DNA from: Adiantum capillus-veneris
Lineage: Eukaryota > Streptophyta > Polypodiopsida > Polypodiales > Pteridaceae
Direction: 5' to 3'
Assembly: GCA_014529385.2 (NCBI GenBank)
Contig: CM043952.1
Coordinates: 151,247,057 to 151,311,056 of the forward strand
DNA: 64,000 nucleotides
The translations under genes were made by a program, and so were the position numbers. Positions 1 to 10,723 of this stretch are shown here, in pieces. The notes under the pieces are model-generated. The model saw only the letters and a list, made by a program, of their open reading frames with translations. It was not told the origin of the DNA and did no database searches. How positions within the stretch are numbered: position 1 is the first letter of the stretch; each line of letters opens with the position of its first letter.

Positions 1-140
1 GTGTGTGTGCCAGCAGAACCTTCCCAAGGTGTGTGTAGGTGTGTGTGTGTGTGTGTGTGTACTGGGTGTGTGTGTGAGCATGAGTGTGTGTGTGTGAGCA
101 TGTGTGTGTGTGTGAGCATGTGTGTGTGTGTGTGTGTGTG
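1..140. repeat. (GT)n microsatellite, imperfect
   Basis: Runs of GT/TG are interrupted by short GAGCATG units that recur four times, so this is a compound simple repeat. The array touches the left edge of the window and may extend beyond it. No coding content is seen. Confidence 0.95.
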
Positions 141-146
141 AACACC

Positions 147-156
147 TTTAAATAGG
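147..156 (+). promoter_or_regulatory. TATA-like box upstream of the first retroelement
   Basis: TTTAAATAGG follows the GT repeat and lies about 400 bp ahead of the first gag-like codons. A very similar box sits in an LTR-like stretch near 59808. It could be an LTR promoter, but no LTR edge can be placed here. Confidence 0.25.
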
Positions 157-560
157 CCTCCTCAAGCTGAGAATCTAACCTGCTTTCTATTTGCATCTGG
201 GAGCTACTCCAGTTAAGCATGGCAAGTCCAGTTGCCTACCCACCAAGTGTCCAGTTGGCTTGGTTAATTGGCTCTCACACTTAGTTGCAAGCTTTGAAAC
301 TCTCTCAAGACTCCCACAAGGACAAAAGGCGCCCCCTAGCTGCTAAAGATGACCTGGAGTGGCCTGGAACCTGCTCCCACACAGCCTCGAGCCCCCGGTG
401 CCTCCTCGGACAATTTTGGAAAAAATTGATTTTAGGCTAAAACGGGTCATACGAGTCGGAATTTGATGCCAAAAATTGCTATACCAAGCCCTAACTAAGG
501 CGTACTGGCCCGAGTACCTGCCATATTTAATAGCCCCCGAGGTCCGAAAATGCATTTTTT
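157..560. other. Non-coding DNA ahead of gag remnant
   Basis: No convincing reading frame is seen. The GC-rich stretch 340-410 and the rest of the segment resemble LTR or leader sequence, but no primer-binding site or LTR boundary can be recognised. The 5' end of the element that follows is therefore missing or unplaced. Confidence 0.5.
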
Positions 561-1560
561 CAAACCTGGGGTACCACCTACAAGGACAAATATGTGGACT
601 TATGGGAGAGATGGGTTGCCTCACTAGAGGAAGGCGAAGGAGCACCTAATTTCCTAAAGAAGGAGCATTTCATTGCTGGTCTATGGTCGTCGCTTAGAGA
701 GAAGGTGAAGGGAAGGTTTCTTGCAACATATGAGTTGGCAGTCGAAGTAGCCCGCCTTAAAGACAAGAAGCTGCGCATGCAAGCAAGAGTAAACGAGTCA
801 GAGGAAACAAGCTCGGCCCGACCAACCCCAGTGACTGCAACAGCCAGTCATAGAACCCAACCGCAAGAGGCATCAGAAGAGCAGCAAGACCTGCTGAGTC
901 GCATTCACCACCCAGCTAGAGAGTTTATCTATGCATTTGGTGTAGCAAGGGCATGCACCTGTCAGGAATACAGAACAAGGAAGAGGACAACGAAGGCAGA
1001 ACCACGAGTACCACTGTTACAACTATGGGGAATATGGCCATGGTATGTACTACTGCCCACATCCAAGGAGGCAGAATTTCAATAGAGGGGGGCGATAGAA
1101 TCAGATCTCTCAGCCAAGAGCAAGACCACCACAACCTAGGCAACCAGGGACGATCCCACCGGTCCAAATCCTTCAACCACCTATACAACAGCAACCACCA
1201 CCCCAACCTGTCATTCCACCACTACCCCCACCACCTGTTGCGAACCAAGTGGTGAGTGTTATTAGCTTGGAGGCTAAAGGGAAGACAAAGGTAGAAGAAT
1301 CAGTTCAAGAGAAGCACAAAGGGAAAGCAAAGGTAGAAGAAGTGGATGTTATGTGAGTGAAGTGTGCCAGGCACGAGGAAGCCTCTCAGAAAGAAGAGAA
1401 GATGAAAGGGAAGTCCGAGTCTAGCAAGCAAGCAGCTAAACCACGACAGAAAATAGACATCGTGGACTTCTCACTAGGTGAGTATGCAAAACCCTCTGAA
1501 TTAGTTTAGGATGTGTTAATGTAGGGCCCAAAGATAACTTGGCCCCAACTACTCCACCTT
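561..1560 (+). pseudogene. Gag fragment with mutated zinc knuckle
   Basis: Gag would coat the element RNA in cytoplasmic particles. The frame around 570-1085 reads as a Gag C-terminal half (FIAGLWSSLREKV, then AVEVARLKDKKLR). A frame change then leads to a zinc knuckle at 1015-1056 with CX2CX4HX4C spacing whose second cysteine is tyrosine (CYNYGEYGHGMYYC). A Pro/Gln-rich stretch and Lys-rich, KGKAKVEE-like repeats follow to about 1400. The N-terminal half of Gag is absent. Frameshifts and a TGA near 1356 show it is not functional. Confidence 0.7.
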
Positions 1561-1569
1561 GCACCAAGG

Positions 1570-2025
1570 ATGAGGAGGCAATGGACAAAAATGGTAAGTA
1601 CCAGGAAATCAAGACCCAGAATACCTGGGGCTATCTCCGAAAGGGATCTCGATGACATCCTACCCACCATGGATGCTCACATCAAGGGGCCACGAATCTC
1701 AAACGTCTACATAGATGGTGGCGCGCAAATATGCGTCATGAGTGAAAAGATGATACACCATCTAGGTCTAGAGGTAAGTAGGCCGGCACCCTGCTGAGCG
1801 AAAATGGCAAAAAATGTAAGAGTAAAATGTGTATGCATTGTGAATGCGATCAAAGTAAAATCATTCAATACAGAAGTGGAGGTAGACATCTTCGTCATGT
1901 CACACAAAGGGGAGGACGACCCTATCATTCTTGGGAGGCCTTGGCTTATGGATATGGAGGCTAAACAAGATTGGAGCACCCGAATGATTCAGATGAAGGA
2001 CGCTAAAGGGAATTCCATATTCTAG
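1570..2025 (+). pseudogene. Retropepsin (PR), broken
   Basis: The protease cleaves the Gag-Pol precursor. The active-site loop IDGGAQ is at about 1711-1728, the DGG variant common in plant Tat elements rather than DSG or DTG. The second conserved turn ILGRPWL is at about 1926-1946. A TGA at 1795-1797 splits the domain and a TAG at 2023-2025 ends it. The next ORF begins 27 bp downstream in the expected pol position. Confidence 0.8.
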
Positions 2026-2052
2026 GACATGAGGACTGGAAAGTAGCGCAAC

Positions 2053-4257
2053 ATGATCTTGGAGGCTTTAGAAGATGAGTCCACCAGAGACTATTCGTCT
2101 ACCTCAGGAGAAGAGACAACCACCACCAACGGGAGTGACAGTAGCATGGAAGTGATGGGGGTCATTCTTAAAGACCCAAAAAGATTGACACAATCTGAAA
2201 CACCCCCAACAAACCAAGAGGAATCATTAGGTACGCCGTCCTTGGAGGATGCAGGTAAGTTACAAAAAATGCTCTCAAATGAGTTAACAGATGAAGAAAG
2301 GAAGGAGTATGTCTCCATGCTAGGTAACTTCACTACTTTGTTCATTGATGGCTATGATAAGATCATAGGAATTACAGTAGTGCAACACCACATAAAACTC
2401 AAGGAAGGTAGTAAACCCGTAGTGCAAAAGCTTAGAAGACTTGGAGTAATCCAACAAGAGGCACTACTTAAGGAAGTGAGAAGTTTTCTACAAGCAGGTT
2501 TCATCTACCCTATCAAAGACTTAGAGTGGGTCTCCCCAGTAGTAGTCACACCAAAAAAGAATGGTAAGTGGAGAGGCTATGTGGACTATAAACCTCTCAA
2601 TGCAGCCACGAAGAGGGATCACTTTCCCCTCCCATTCCAATATGAAATACTCAATGAAGTGGCGGGTCACGAACGATACACAGTGTGCGATGGCTACTCA
2701 GGATACTTCCAGATTAGCATTGCGAAAGAAGATCAGAAGAAGACAACCTTCATCACACCTTGGGGATGCTTTGCTTACAGAGTGATGCCGTTTGGCCTCA
2801 CTAATGCCCCGGCCACACTTCAGCACTATGTGACCTTTGTTTTCCAACCTTACTTTGGAACATCAATACGGGTTTTCATAAATGACTTTTGCATCTATAG
2901 TTCACGAGCCCTTCATTTAAGAAAAGTCTATGATGGCTTAACCACGCTGCAAACCTTGGGTGTCGAGCTCAACGTGGATAAGTGTCACATTGGTGAAAAC
3001 AAAGTCACTGTCCTTGGCCATGTAATTTCAGCAAAAGGGATTGAGGCTTACCCTAGCAAGATTCAAGCCTTGGTATCTTTGTCGTCACCCACCACCGCTA
3101 AGCAGCTCGTTTCTTTCCTTCAGAAGGTAAGATACTTAAGCAGGTTCAGTCACTTGCTATCTCAAGTGGTCCTTTCCCTAAAACAACTCACCCAGAGGGA
3201 TGTCTTCTCATGGAGTGAAGAGAATGAGCACCAGTTTACTGAAGTAAAGCAAATCCTAGCTAAGCTTCCCACCATTTCACCTCCTAAGTGGGACGAGCCA
3301 TTTTATGTGAACCCTAGTGTAGGAAGTGATACACTCGGAGCCGTGCTAATGCAAAAGGACCCCCAAAATTCTTACATGCGTCCTATTTACCTCTCTAGTC
3401 ATGTCATGACCCCATCAGAAAAGGGATTTACCGAAGTAGAGCACATGGTTCTGGCACTAATGTTTGCTACCACAAAGTTCCGCTCCTATCTCCTACCTAG
3501 ACCCTTTGTAATCCTGACGATGGAAGAGTTTCTCCCATATGTAATGCGACATATGGATGTATCATCTAGGATCTCTAAGTGGTTAATTAGGTTACAAGAG
3601 TTTGACTACACCATGCAAGTAGAAAACTCCTCCAGGGCTAGTTTAGCGGGAATTCTCACTCATCGCCACTATGAGAAGAGGTTGAAGGTCAACACGGAAG
3701 CAAATGAAGAAACACCAATGGTAGAGAATCCTAGGCTAGAAAAAGCTCACTCTCTTTTCTTTGACGGAGCATACAAGAGAACAGTGGACCAGTCTGCAGC
3801 TGGCATAGTCAATTTCAACGAGAAACAAGAAAGAGTATTCTCCATCGGGCAGTTATTACACTCCCACTCCAACAATGAAGCAGAATATGCGGCCCTAATT
3901 CTTGGGTTGGAACAGTGTATTTCACAAGGAATTCAGCGCCTAAATGTGTTTGGCGATGCTTTGATTTTGATAAGGCAGATAAATGGAACTTGGGTTTGTA
4001 AGAATCAGGTTTTACTTGGTCAACTACGCCAAGTTAAGGATCTTCTAAGGAAGTTTGAAGTAGTGAAACTATTTCATGTCCCCAGAGCAGAAAATCACGA
4101 TGCAGATGCTCTAGCCAAGGAAAGAATACAAGACGTTCCCGTACGAGCCATCAAACCGAAGCTACCCCTCTTCCAAGGTAGTGATGCTATGCTTGATATC
4201 ATCAGCTTTCTAGATACCGGAGAATGTCCGGGAGGATACACCAAAGGCCAAAAGTAG
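2053..4257 (+). CDS. Pol: RT, degenerate RNase H, archaeal-type RNase H
   Basis: An open frame of 734 codons. RT occupies about residues 110-300: VTPKKNGKWRGYVDYKPLN, then CDGYSGYFQI with the first catalytic Asp, then VMPFGLTNAPAT. The YXDD-type box reads FINDF, so the first Asp is Asn at residue 277 (codon 2881-2883), which should abolish polymerase activity. The first RNase H (about 410-545) has lost its usual acidic residues (VNPSV instead of a DAS-type start, ASLAGI instead of ADALSR). The second, archaeal-type RNase H (about 566-700) keeps a plausible tetrad D571, E611, D635 and D685. Loss of the first and retention of the second is the known pattern for Tat elements. Confidence 0.85.
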   Translation: MILEALEDESTRDYSSTSGEETTTTNGSDSSMEVMGVILKDPKRLTQSETPPTNQEESLGTPSLEDAGKLQKMLSNELTDEERKEYVSMLGNFTTLFIDGYDKIIGITVVQHHIKLKEGSKPVVQKLRRLGVIQQEALLKEVRSFLQAGFIYPIKDLEWVSPVVVTPKKNGKWRGYVDYKPLNAATKRDHFPLPFQYEILNEVAGHERYTVCDGYSGYFQISIAKEDQKKTTFITPWGCFAYRVMPFGLTNAPATLQHYVTFVFQPYFGTSIRVFINDFCIYSSRALHLRKVYDGLTTLQTLGVELNVDKCHIGENKVTVLGHVISAKGIEAYPSKIQALVSLSSPTTAKQLVSFLQKVRYLSRFSHLLSQVVLSLKQLTQRDVFSWSEENEHQFTEVKQILAKLPTISPPKWDEPFYVNPSVGSDTLGAVLMQKDPQNSYMRPIYLSSHVMTPSEKGFTEVEHMVLALMFATTKFRSYLLPRPFVILTMEEFLPYVMRHMDVSSRISKWLIRLQEFDYTMQVENSSRASLAGILTHRHYEKRLKVNTEANEETPMVENPRLEKAHSLFFDGAYKRTVDQSAAGIVNFNEKQERVFSIGQLLHSHSNNEAEYAALILGLEQCISQGIQRLNVFGDALILIRQINGTWVCKNQVLLGQLRQVKDLLRKFEVVKLFHVPRAENHDADALAKERIQDVPVRAIKPKLPLFQGSDAMLDIISFLDTGECPGGYTKGQK

Positions 4258-5485
4258 TGGCTGGTAAGGAAGACTACCAGATATCGCCTTGTAAACGAAC
4301 ACTTGTACTGTAAGGGCAAGGATCATAGAGGTAATTTCAAGTTTCCATGATGGCGTCTATGGTGGCCATTTTGCTCTAGATATCACTAGTAGGAAGATTC
4401 TACAGGCATGATACTCTTGGCCTAGTTTGAATAGGGATGTACACCATTGGTGCAAAACATGCAAGGCTTGTCAAATGACCAGTGATCGCACATTAACCTA
4501 CGAGCCACAAACTCCTATCATCTCATATGGTCCATTTGAGAAATGGAGAATAGATGCAATCGGTCCTTTACCAAGGGCCCAATTAGGTAAATTGTACATC
4601 ATAGTGGGTGTAGACTATATGACTCGATGGGCAGAAGCAACAGCCACCACCCGCATTACAACCCAAGAGGTAGCAAAGTTCATTTTTGAGTATATCTGTT
4701 TCCATTTTGGCACTCCTCTTGAGATAATATCAGATAGAGGACCAGGATTCAAAGGTGATTTGGTGGGAGAACTAATGAAGAAGTTAGGCATCACACATCA
4801 ACATTCCACACCATACTATCCACAATGCAATGGTCTGTTAGAGAAGGTAAATGGAATGATTTGCAAAATCATCACAAAGCAGGTGAACAATCACACAAGA
4901 GCCTAGGATAAACATCTCATGGCAGCTCTTTGGGCCTACCGAACGACGTTCCGAACATCACTAGGTTTCACCCCTTTCCATCTAGTTTATGGGAAGGAGG
5001 CAAGTCTACCCATTGAAGTATAGATAGCGAGCTTACGAGTCTTGGCTAGCCAGATACAGCGTCCAATAGTAAATCTTAGAAACCACATCTTGGATTTGGA
5101 GAGGCTCCAACTAGATAGGGAAGAAGCCGTCAATCACTATGCAACGCAGGCAGAACAACGCCGGCTCACTTTCAATCAAGGACTTAAAGAAAAAGGATTG
5201 GAAAAAGGTGTGTTAGTGCTGAGATACGACAACAGATTTGACACCAAGAAGGACAAGAAATTTCAACCCAGATGGGAAGGACCATTCATCATCAAGAAAC
5301 GCTATGACAACGGTAGCTATAAGGTGATGGAAGCAGATGGGAGAATTCACAAGACTAGGGTCAATGGATGGAGACTGAAAAGATATTTTCTTAGGTTTGA
5401 TCCAGAATTCATGTTAGACATTCCAGAAGAGGGAGAACCCGCTAACTCCACAGCTAAAGATGCAGAGGAAGGGCTAGAAGCATGA
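4258..5485 (+). pseudogene. Integrase with zinc domain, DDE core and GPY/F module
   Basis: Integrase joins the cDNA to host DNA. The end of an HHCC domain (HHWCKTCKACQ) is at about 4433-4467. Catalytic residues are D at 4553, D at 4733 (SDRGPGF) and E at 4841 (NGLLEKVN), giving the classical D,D35E spacing. The C-terminal GPY/F-type module WEGPF is near 5275. The same frame runs through two amber codons, 4904-4906 and 5021-5023; the first probably replaced a Trp codon. Upstream the zinc domain is further disturbed by stops near 4345 and 4408. Confidence 0.85.
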
Positions 5486-5554
5486 ATGCCTCTAGCCAGA
5501 TGGGAGGTCTAATGATGGTCGGCTTTCGAAACCATGCCCGTGAGAACCACACCC

Positions 5555-5577
5555 TAAGGAAGAAGGGGTTTGTTACC
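5555..5577 (+). other. Candidate PPT and 3' LTR start
   Basis: The purine run AAGGAAGAAGGGG is followed by TT and TGTTACC, which looks like a polypurine tract with a TG LTR start at 5571. It lies 85 bp after the integrase stop, a sensible place. No matching 5' LTR is visible, so this stays tentative. Confidence 0.3.
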
Positions 5578-5840
5578 AAAAGGAGAGAAAAAAAAAGGCC
5601 TTTTTTCCATTCACCATACCCCCCAAAGGTTAACCACCGGTGGGGCGCCGCCAGTTTGGCCACACCCCTCCATTATCACCACAAGACGATCTCTCTCTCA
5701 CTTATTGCCCAGCCCCGCTACATATTCCCTCTCTCCTACTCTGCCACTGCATCACCCGGCCCTGTAGGGCATTGGTGTCTCTGTCACACTCCAGCCCCGG
5801 CGGGCCACCACAGATAGTATCCTCTCTCTCTTCCAAATAT

Positions 5841-5841
<1 letters not shown>
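5578..5841. other. C-rich non-coding DNA
   Basis: No gene is seen. The palindromic GC-rich motif CCCCGGCGGGCC at about 5794 recurs at about 5890 within near-identical flanks (CACTCCA before it), marking a short imperfect duplication. Confidence 0.5.
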
Positions 5842-5871
<30 letters not shown>

Positions 5872-5980
5872 GATTTTCCACACTCCAACCCCGGCGGGCC
5901 GTACCCCCACCCCCTCTCGTCCACACTCCCTTCGGCCCTAAGCACCCCCCCCCCCCCCCCCCCCCCACTTAACTACACCT

Positions 5981-6042
<62 letters not shown>
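5842..6042. repeat. (CT)n and poly-C tracts
   Basis: (CT)15 at 5842-5871, a run of 22 C at 5945-5966 and (CT)30 at about 5983-6042. Long open frames over this stretch on both strands are translation artefacts of dinucleotide repeats. Confidence 0.95.
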
Positions 6043-6360
<318 letters not shown>

Positions 6361-6365
6361 TCTAA

Positions 6366-6561
6366 CCCCCCCCCCCCCCCCCCCATTGACTATGCTCACA
6401 CCCCCCGTTCTTGGCGTTTCATGGCCCATGGCTCACCGTCGCCCTCGCGTAGTCCAGACCCAGCGCCAATTGGAGCCACTATACCCCCCCCCCCCCCCCC
6501 CCCCCCATCCTCTCAACCCCCCTCGCGCTTCGCGCTCGCCCGCACAGGCGGTCCCCCCCCC
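6366..6561. repeat. Poly-C tracts
   Basis: Runs of 19 C (6366-6384), 23 C (6484-6506) and 9 C (6553-6561) lie between GC-rich unique segments. The minus strand carries poly-G tracts. Confidence 0.95.
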
Positions 6562-6930
6562 ATGTCCGCTCTGCACACAGTTTCCGCTCACGTAGCCGCT
6601 CCACACCCCTTGCCATTATCCACACACACACACACACACCCTCATCCTCTCTCTCCCTCACCACCTCACAAACCTCCTCCTCTCTCTCTCTCTTGCGCTC
6701 TGCACACAGTACCCGCAAGCAGTGGCTATTCTCTCTCTCTCTCTCCCTCTCGCTCCTCAGCCCAAAGGCACAGTAGAGTAAATTCTCTCTCTCTCTCACG
6801 CACACACACCACTCACACACACACACACACCCACTTTCTCTCCCCATCCTCATCGCGTCCCTGCACTGCAATAAAACCACTGGAAAAAAAACTAAAACAT
6901 ATATATATATATATAATGTATATATTATAT
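6562..6930. repeat. Mixed (CA)n, (CT)n and (AT)n repeats
   Basis: CA tracts at about 6621-6639 and 6799-6830, several CT tracts between 6680 and 6800 and an AT tract at about 6898-6916. The phrase GCTCTGCACACAGT occurs at about 6568 and 6697, so part of the block is a diverged duplication. Confidence 0.9.
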
Positions 6931-7479
6931 AAAACCCCGTTCCCACGCACTCACGTGTATGCAAACACCTATATAAATACACTCATGCACCCATATATAC
7001 ATACGACACGTGTATATGCACGCATTTAAAAAAAATACAAAAAAAGGAGGATCCTACGCCATCATCATCAACAAAAGGAGGAACCCAAAGCACGCGCCAC
7101 CAACAACAAAAAAAAGAAATGCACCGAAGGCATGCCCCGACGGACCCCGAAAAGAAGTACACACTACACGGACGCACCGGCAACACACCATTCGTTGGTA
7201 TCACACAACCACGATGCCATTTTCAGTAATTTGTAGGTTATATTCATCATTTCTTCAGTTTTCACCCAAGCCATTGTAAAATTCCCACTTTGTAAATTTC
7301 CTCTCTCTAGGTGATGGTCACAAAGGCCCACCTAGAGATTCTCTCTTCTTTTTTTTTAATAACCTCCCAAAACAAAGCAAGGGTCAACCACACCGGGCCC
7401 ATCGCTTGCTTTGTCTCCCCGATTAGCTTACTATAATCACATCGAGATTACCATAATCCAAGCAGCCAACACCTATAAA
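6931..7479. other. Non-coding DNA, possible LTR end
   Basis: No gene is recognised. A hairpin-forming segment (CCTCTCTCTAGG ... CCTAGAGA) lies at about 7300-7345. The last 100 bp before the candidate PBS could be the end of a 5' LTR, but it does not match the LTR that begins at 12932. Confidence 0.4.
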
Positions 7480-7493
7480 TTGGCACTGAGAGG
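7480..7493 (+). other. Weak candidate primer-binding site (tRNA-iMet type)
   Basis: TTGGCACTGAGAGG follows CCTATAAA and partly resembles the TGGTATCAGAGC site that pairs with initiator tRNA-Met. Several mismatches are present, so this is only a hint for the 5' end of the element behind it. A run of 11 G follows at 7502-7512. Confidence 0.2.
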
Positions 7494-7639
7494 TCACTAT
7501 CGGGGGGGGGGGCAATTCATGAGAGATCAGCACTTGGTAGAGTGTAGTGGAAAGAGTTGACACAATTCTTGATTAAGGGAGATGATTAGAAGAATTAACC
7601 AAGGCGATAGATAGGACCTGAATGAATGACAACAACCCA

Positions 7640-8228
7640 TGAGAAGATGTAATGTATGTAGAGGGGATCACCCCATCCCATGGTGTAACACTCAACCGAG
7701 ACCACAACATATGCTAAGGAAATAGCCACCTCTTGTGAATGATGGTAGAGTAGTAGTCAACTACACTCAATTAGTGTCAATTAGTGTATGCACCACAACA
7801 CACAAAAAATCATTACTCCATGGACGGCAACACACTCATGTTCATAGCCAATCAAGAGTATGGTTCAAAGACCATTCTTACCAAGCAAGAACAACCATTG
7901 GCTACACCCACAACTATGCAAAGTAGGACCATGCTACAAGTGTGGAGGTAATCATTGGCCAATAGATTGTCATTGTCAAGTAAAGGACGTGGAGATATTT
8001 CGATATTGTTTAGAATGTGATGTTACACACCTGATTCTTGATTGTCCAAAACACCCAAACAACAAGGGAAAAGCAACAATGAATGTTGTAGGAGTGATGC
8101 CTTCTTCAAGTGGATTCGAGGTGAAACCCACAATTCCTATCAAGGTGATGACTCAAGCTCAAGCACAAGAAGCTACCAAAAATGCACCAATTGACGGGGA
8201 ACAAACTACCAGTTCAAACAAAAATTGA
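7640..8228 (+). pseudogene. Gag C-terminus with three zinc knuckles
   Basis: Three nucleocapsid-type motifs are visible: 7648-7686 (CNVCRGDHPIPWC), 7932-7970 (CYKCGGNHWPIDC) and 8007-8045 (CLECDVTHLILDC). All three are CX2CX3HX4C, one residue shorter than the usual CX2CX4HX4C. The first is in a different frame from the other two, with a TAG between. Copy E has related motifs at 49416-49541. The main Gag core is missing upstream, where only about 150 bp separate the candidate PBS from the first knuckle. Confidence 0.7.
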
Positions 8229-9239
8229 GAACTTATCCGTGAGGACTGAAAGAAAAACGTGGAAAGTAAAAAGAGACAAAATGAAAGCCAAAAGGTTGAA
8301 AGAGAAAACGGCTCTAGAAATTGAGCTATAATAAACCAAAGAGCAGCTACAACAAGAAACAAATGAAAAAGGATAAATCACGCAAATTCATCGAGAGGTT
8401 CAGTCTTGGTTGAGAAAGTGAATGAGCACTTAGATACCATGTTGCAAGCCTATGAGGCAAGACTAAAACCCAGTCAGACACTGGAACAGATATTGCTAAC
8501 ATATCCGCATCCAAAATTTGCAACAAAATGGATGGAAATGTGCAAACAGCTCATGGAGAAAGATCAAGCTCTAATAAAGCCGGGAACATTGAAAATCCTT
8601 GAGCAAGTAGTGCCTATACTAGAAACGGACAACACAAGCGCACAAAAAGAACCAACCAACCAACCAAACCAAATGAGGGACCCTTGTGGGATACGAGGGT
8701 AGTGGAAAATACTACAAACGAGGTGAAGTCTCACAAGATACAACCAATTCTTGAAGTGGATGAGCCGTGGCCACAACCCTTATGGGAGACAATCAAAAAC
8801 CAAAAGGATGGTAGTGCTACTTTACAATGAGCACCTATCCCTGAGATCAACATTGATCACAACTTCTATTCTAGAGATATACAATCTCTATACAAAGATG
8901 TCGGTTCTATAGCATTTGAAGAGAGCAAACCACACTCTCTACAAACTTTTCCATCTTTCATAGGAGAACACAAAATAAAATCTAAGGTTAGAGTGGTACC
9001 TTCTTAGTGGAGAGCCACACCAAAAATGATGGATATCAAAAGCTTGCACAAATTGATGTATTCTCCTATACAATGCAAGCTTACTCTCTTAGAGTTGCTA
9101 AAAATTAGACCGCATCTATAGGGTCAAATGGGAAAACACCTAGAAAAGATGGGGTTAAAAATCCCTTCACATGACCAAGTCACAGATGATAGCATGGGTG
9201 AAACTTTGCCTAATAGATCAAAGGCAAAGCCGGCACCAA
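8229..9239 (+). pseudogene. Gag-protease linker with conserved PIQC-LTL motif
   Basis: Broken coding DNA. A 98-codon open stretch at 8406-8702 corresponds to the coiled, Gln/Glu-rich linker of copy E near 50000-50160. At about 9055-9120 the frame encodes SPIQCKLTLLELLKIRPHL, a clear relative of TPIQCTLTLGELLKLRPYL at about 50649-50706 in copy E. Several stops show decay. Confidence 0.55.
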
Positions 9240-9600
9240 TGAATAAGGTGGGTGACTACTGTGAAGGTGAAGAAGGATAAAGAAAATTTGGGAGGAATGG
9301 GGTAGACCAACTCTCAAAAAAATACGCATGAATTTTCAACTAACAAACAAATATGTAGAGAGGGATGCTGGAATAAATTATTGTATCCTCTTGTAGAATA
9401 TAGTACGGGCACACTTTTGCTATGGTTGCCTTCAAAAAAGGCAACAACTTTGAAGATATTTTAGGATGGCCATTCATGTGTCAAATCAAAATGGTTCAAG
9501 AGTGAGCTATGTCCATCTCTACTTACGGCATAAAGGTATCACAACCAGGGTTAGCATGAAGGACCACAGTTATAAGGATGTAAATTAAACCCTAGTGGAA
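9240..9600 (+). pseudogene. Protease 1 remnant, active-site segment deleted
   Basis: The start (YCEGEEG, about 9259) and the C-terminal half (HTFAMVAFKK, then ILGWPFM, about 9410-9478) match protease 1 of copy E. The stretch that would carry the DTG motif is missing: the sequence jumps from the EGEEG codons to a position after the active site. The domain cannot be catalytic. Protein and DNA similarity to 50830-51230 are visible by eye. Confidence 0.6.
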
Positions 9601-9654
9601 GACTTTGGCATGAGTACAAATTCAGGAATACAATTTCTTGCTTCGTTAGTGAAA

Positions 9655-10003
9655 GATGTGCATGTTTGTATGTGTGGAGCATCGAAATTCAAAATCATGG
9701 GAAAGGAAGATTGTAACCTAGAGAGATCATTAGAAGATGAGGCTTACATTGAAGAACCATTCCCATAACATTTTGTTTGAACCCTTTGGATGGGAGAAAA
9801 TACTTGCTAGTTCATATGTGTGTGTAAACAAAATAACAACTATAAAGTTTTGTGACAAGAATGGCTATGAAATAACTCCCTGCTTTATGATAAAGGTGTT
9901 GAAGGAAGCTAATGAGGTTGGTGAGTATGAAAGCATAAAATGTGAGACATACATCATGGAGCATGGTGCCAAAGTGCAAACGAAGGAAGCAGAGAAAGCA
10001 TGA
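9655..10003 (+). pseudogene. Post-protease domain (FEPF-W motif), unrecognised function
   Basis: The coding stretch contains CGASKFKIMG, then LFEPFGWEKILA, VCVN and FCDKNGYEITPC, and ends with a TGA at about 10001. Copy E has the same domain at about 51547-51745 (LFEPFEWTQILA, VCVN, FYNEDGY). No known fold is recognised. Its place after protease 1 suggests the N-terminal extension of RT. Confidence 0.5.
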
Positions 10004-10180
10004 GAATATGTCATCATTGACATACCAAAAGAATTGACAAAAGATATTTCAAAGAAGCCGACTCCAAAGAATGCAAAACCAAAATCAAGTCAAGGAGAAA
10101 AATTTCCAATTTCAACATAAAATGTTCAACAAATGCAAGATCAAGAAAAGAACAAGGATAAGAAAGAAGATTGATTATCT

Positions 10181-10723
10181 CCTACGAAGATCAAATTCAG
10201 CATATGCGGAGAAACAAGACTTAAAATCACATGTTCACTTGTGATAGATCCAGAAGCGGTAAATAATCTAATGTCTTATGGAATGTGGATAATGATGGGA
10301 AAGCCACCAATCACTGAGCTAAAGGAGATAGTGTATACTAGTTCCAAAATTCCGATTCCTAGCTTTGGAGTGGAAAAAGCCGTACTCAAGTTGAGTATTG
10401 GGGAATTCAAGGACACTTTTCAGATAATCGACTCCCATCGCATCAAGGAGAGTCTAGTCCTAACAGAAAGCTGGAGGAACATCTTCTTTCATCAACAACC
10501 AAAAGATTCAATAACAGCAATGGTAAGAGTCACTGAAGCTTCTCAAATCCATGCAAAAATGATACAACCACCCATAGTAGAGAAAGGTAAAGCTAAAGCA
10601 ACCACTGAAGTCGATCAGCCTTGCAAGTCAACTTTACCTTCAATGAGTCTCCGTCTAGCTTTCAACGTAGCCTCAACATCAAAATACAAACCATCAACAA
10701 TGCAATGGCAACTGAAGCAATAA
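10181..10723 (+). pseudogene. Protease-2-like (retropepsin-like) domain with DPE in place of DTG
   Basis: The open frame 10241-10723 aligns by eye with the post-integrase protease of copy E. RLKITCSLVIDPEAVNNL parallels LRIKVQLNNHSTNALVDTG, IPIPSFGVEKAVLKLSI parallels NPIPTLGVVNLNVIV, and LVLTESW parallels the ILGIP turn. The catalytic DTG is DPE, so protease activity is unlikely, yet 160 codons stay open. A Ser/Lys/Thr-rich extension follows the domain. Confidence 0.5.

Larger units (their letters stand above)
561..5570 (+). mobile_element. Tat-lineage Ty3/gypsy retrotransposon, internal region, decayed
   Basis: Gag, aspartic protease, reverse transcriptase, RNase H, a second archaeal-type RNase H and integrase occur in Ty3/gypsy order on the + strand. 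The extra RNase H between the normal one and integrase is the known hallmark of the plant Tat lineage (Ogre, Retand and relatives). The copy is dead: gag is frameshifted, protease and integrase carry in-frame stops, and the RT active site is mutated. The 5' LTR is not identifiable and the 3' LTR is only tentatively placed at 5571. Confidence 0.88.
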
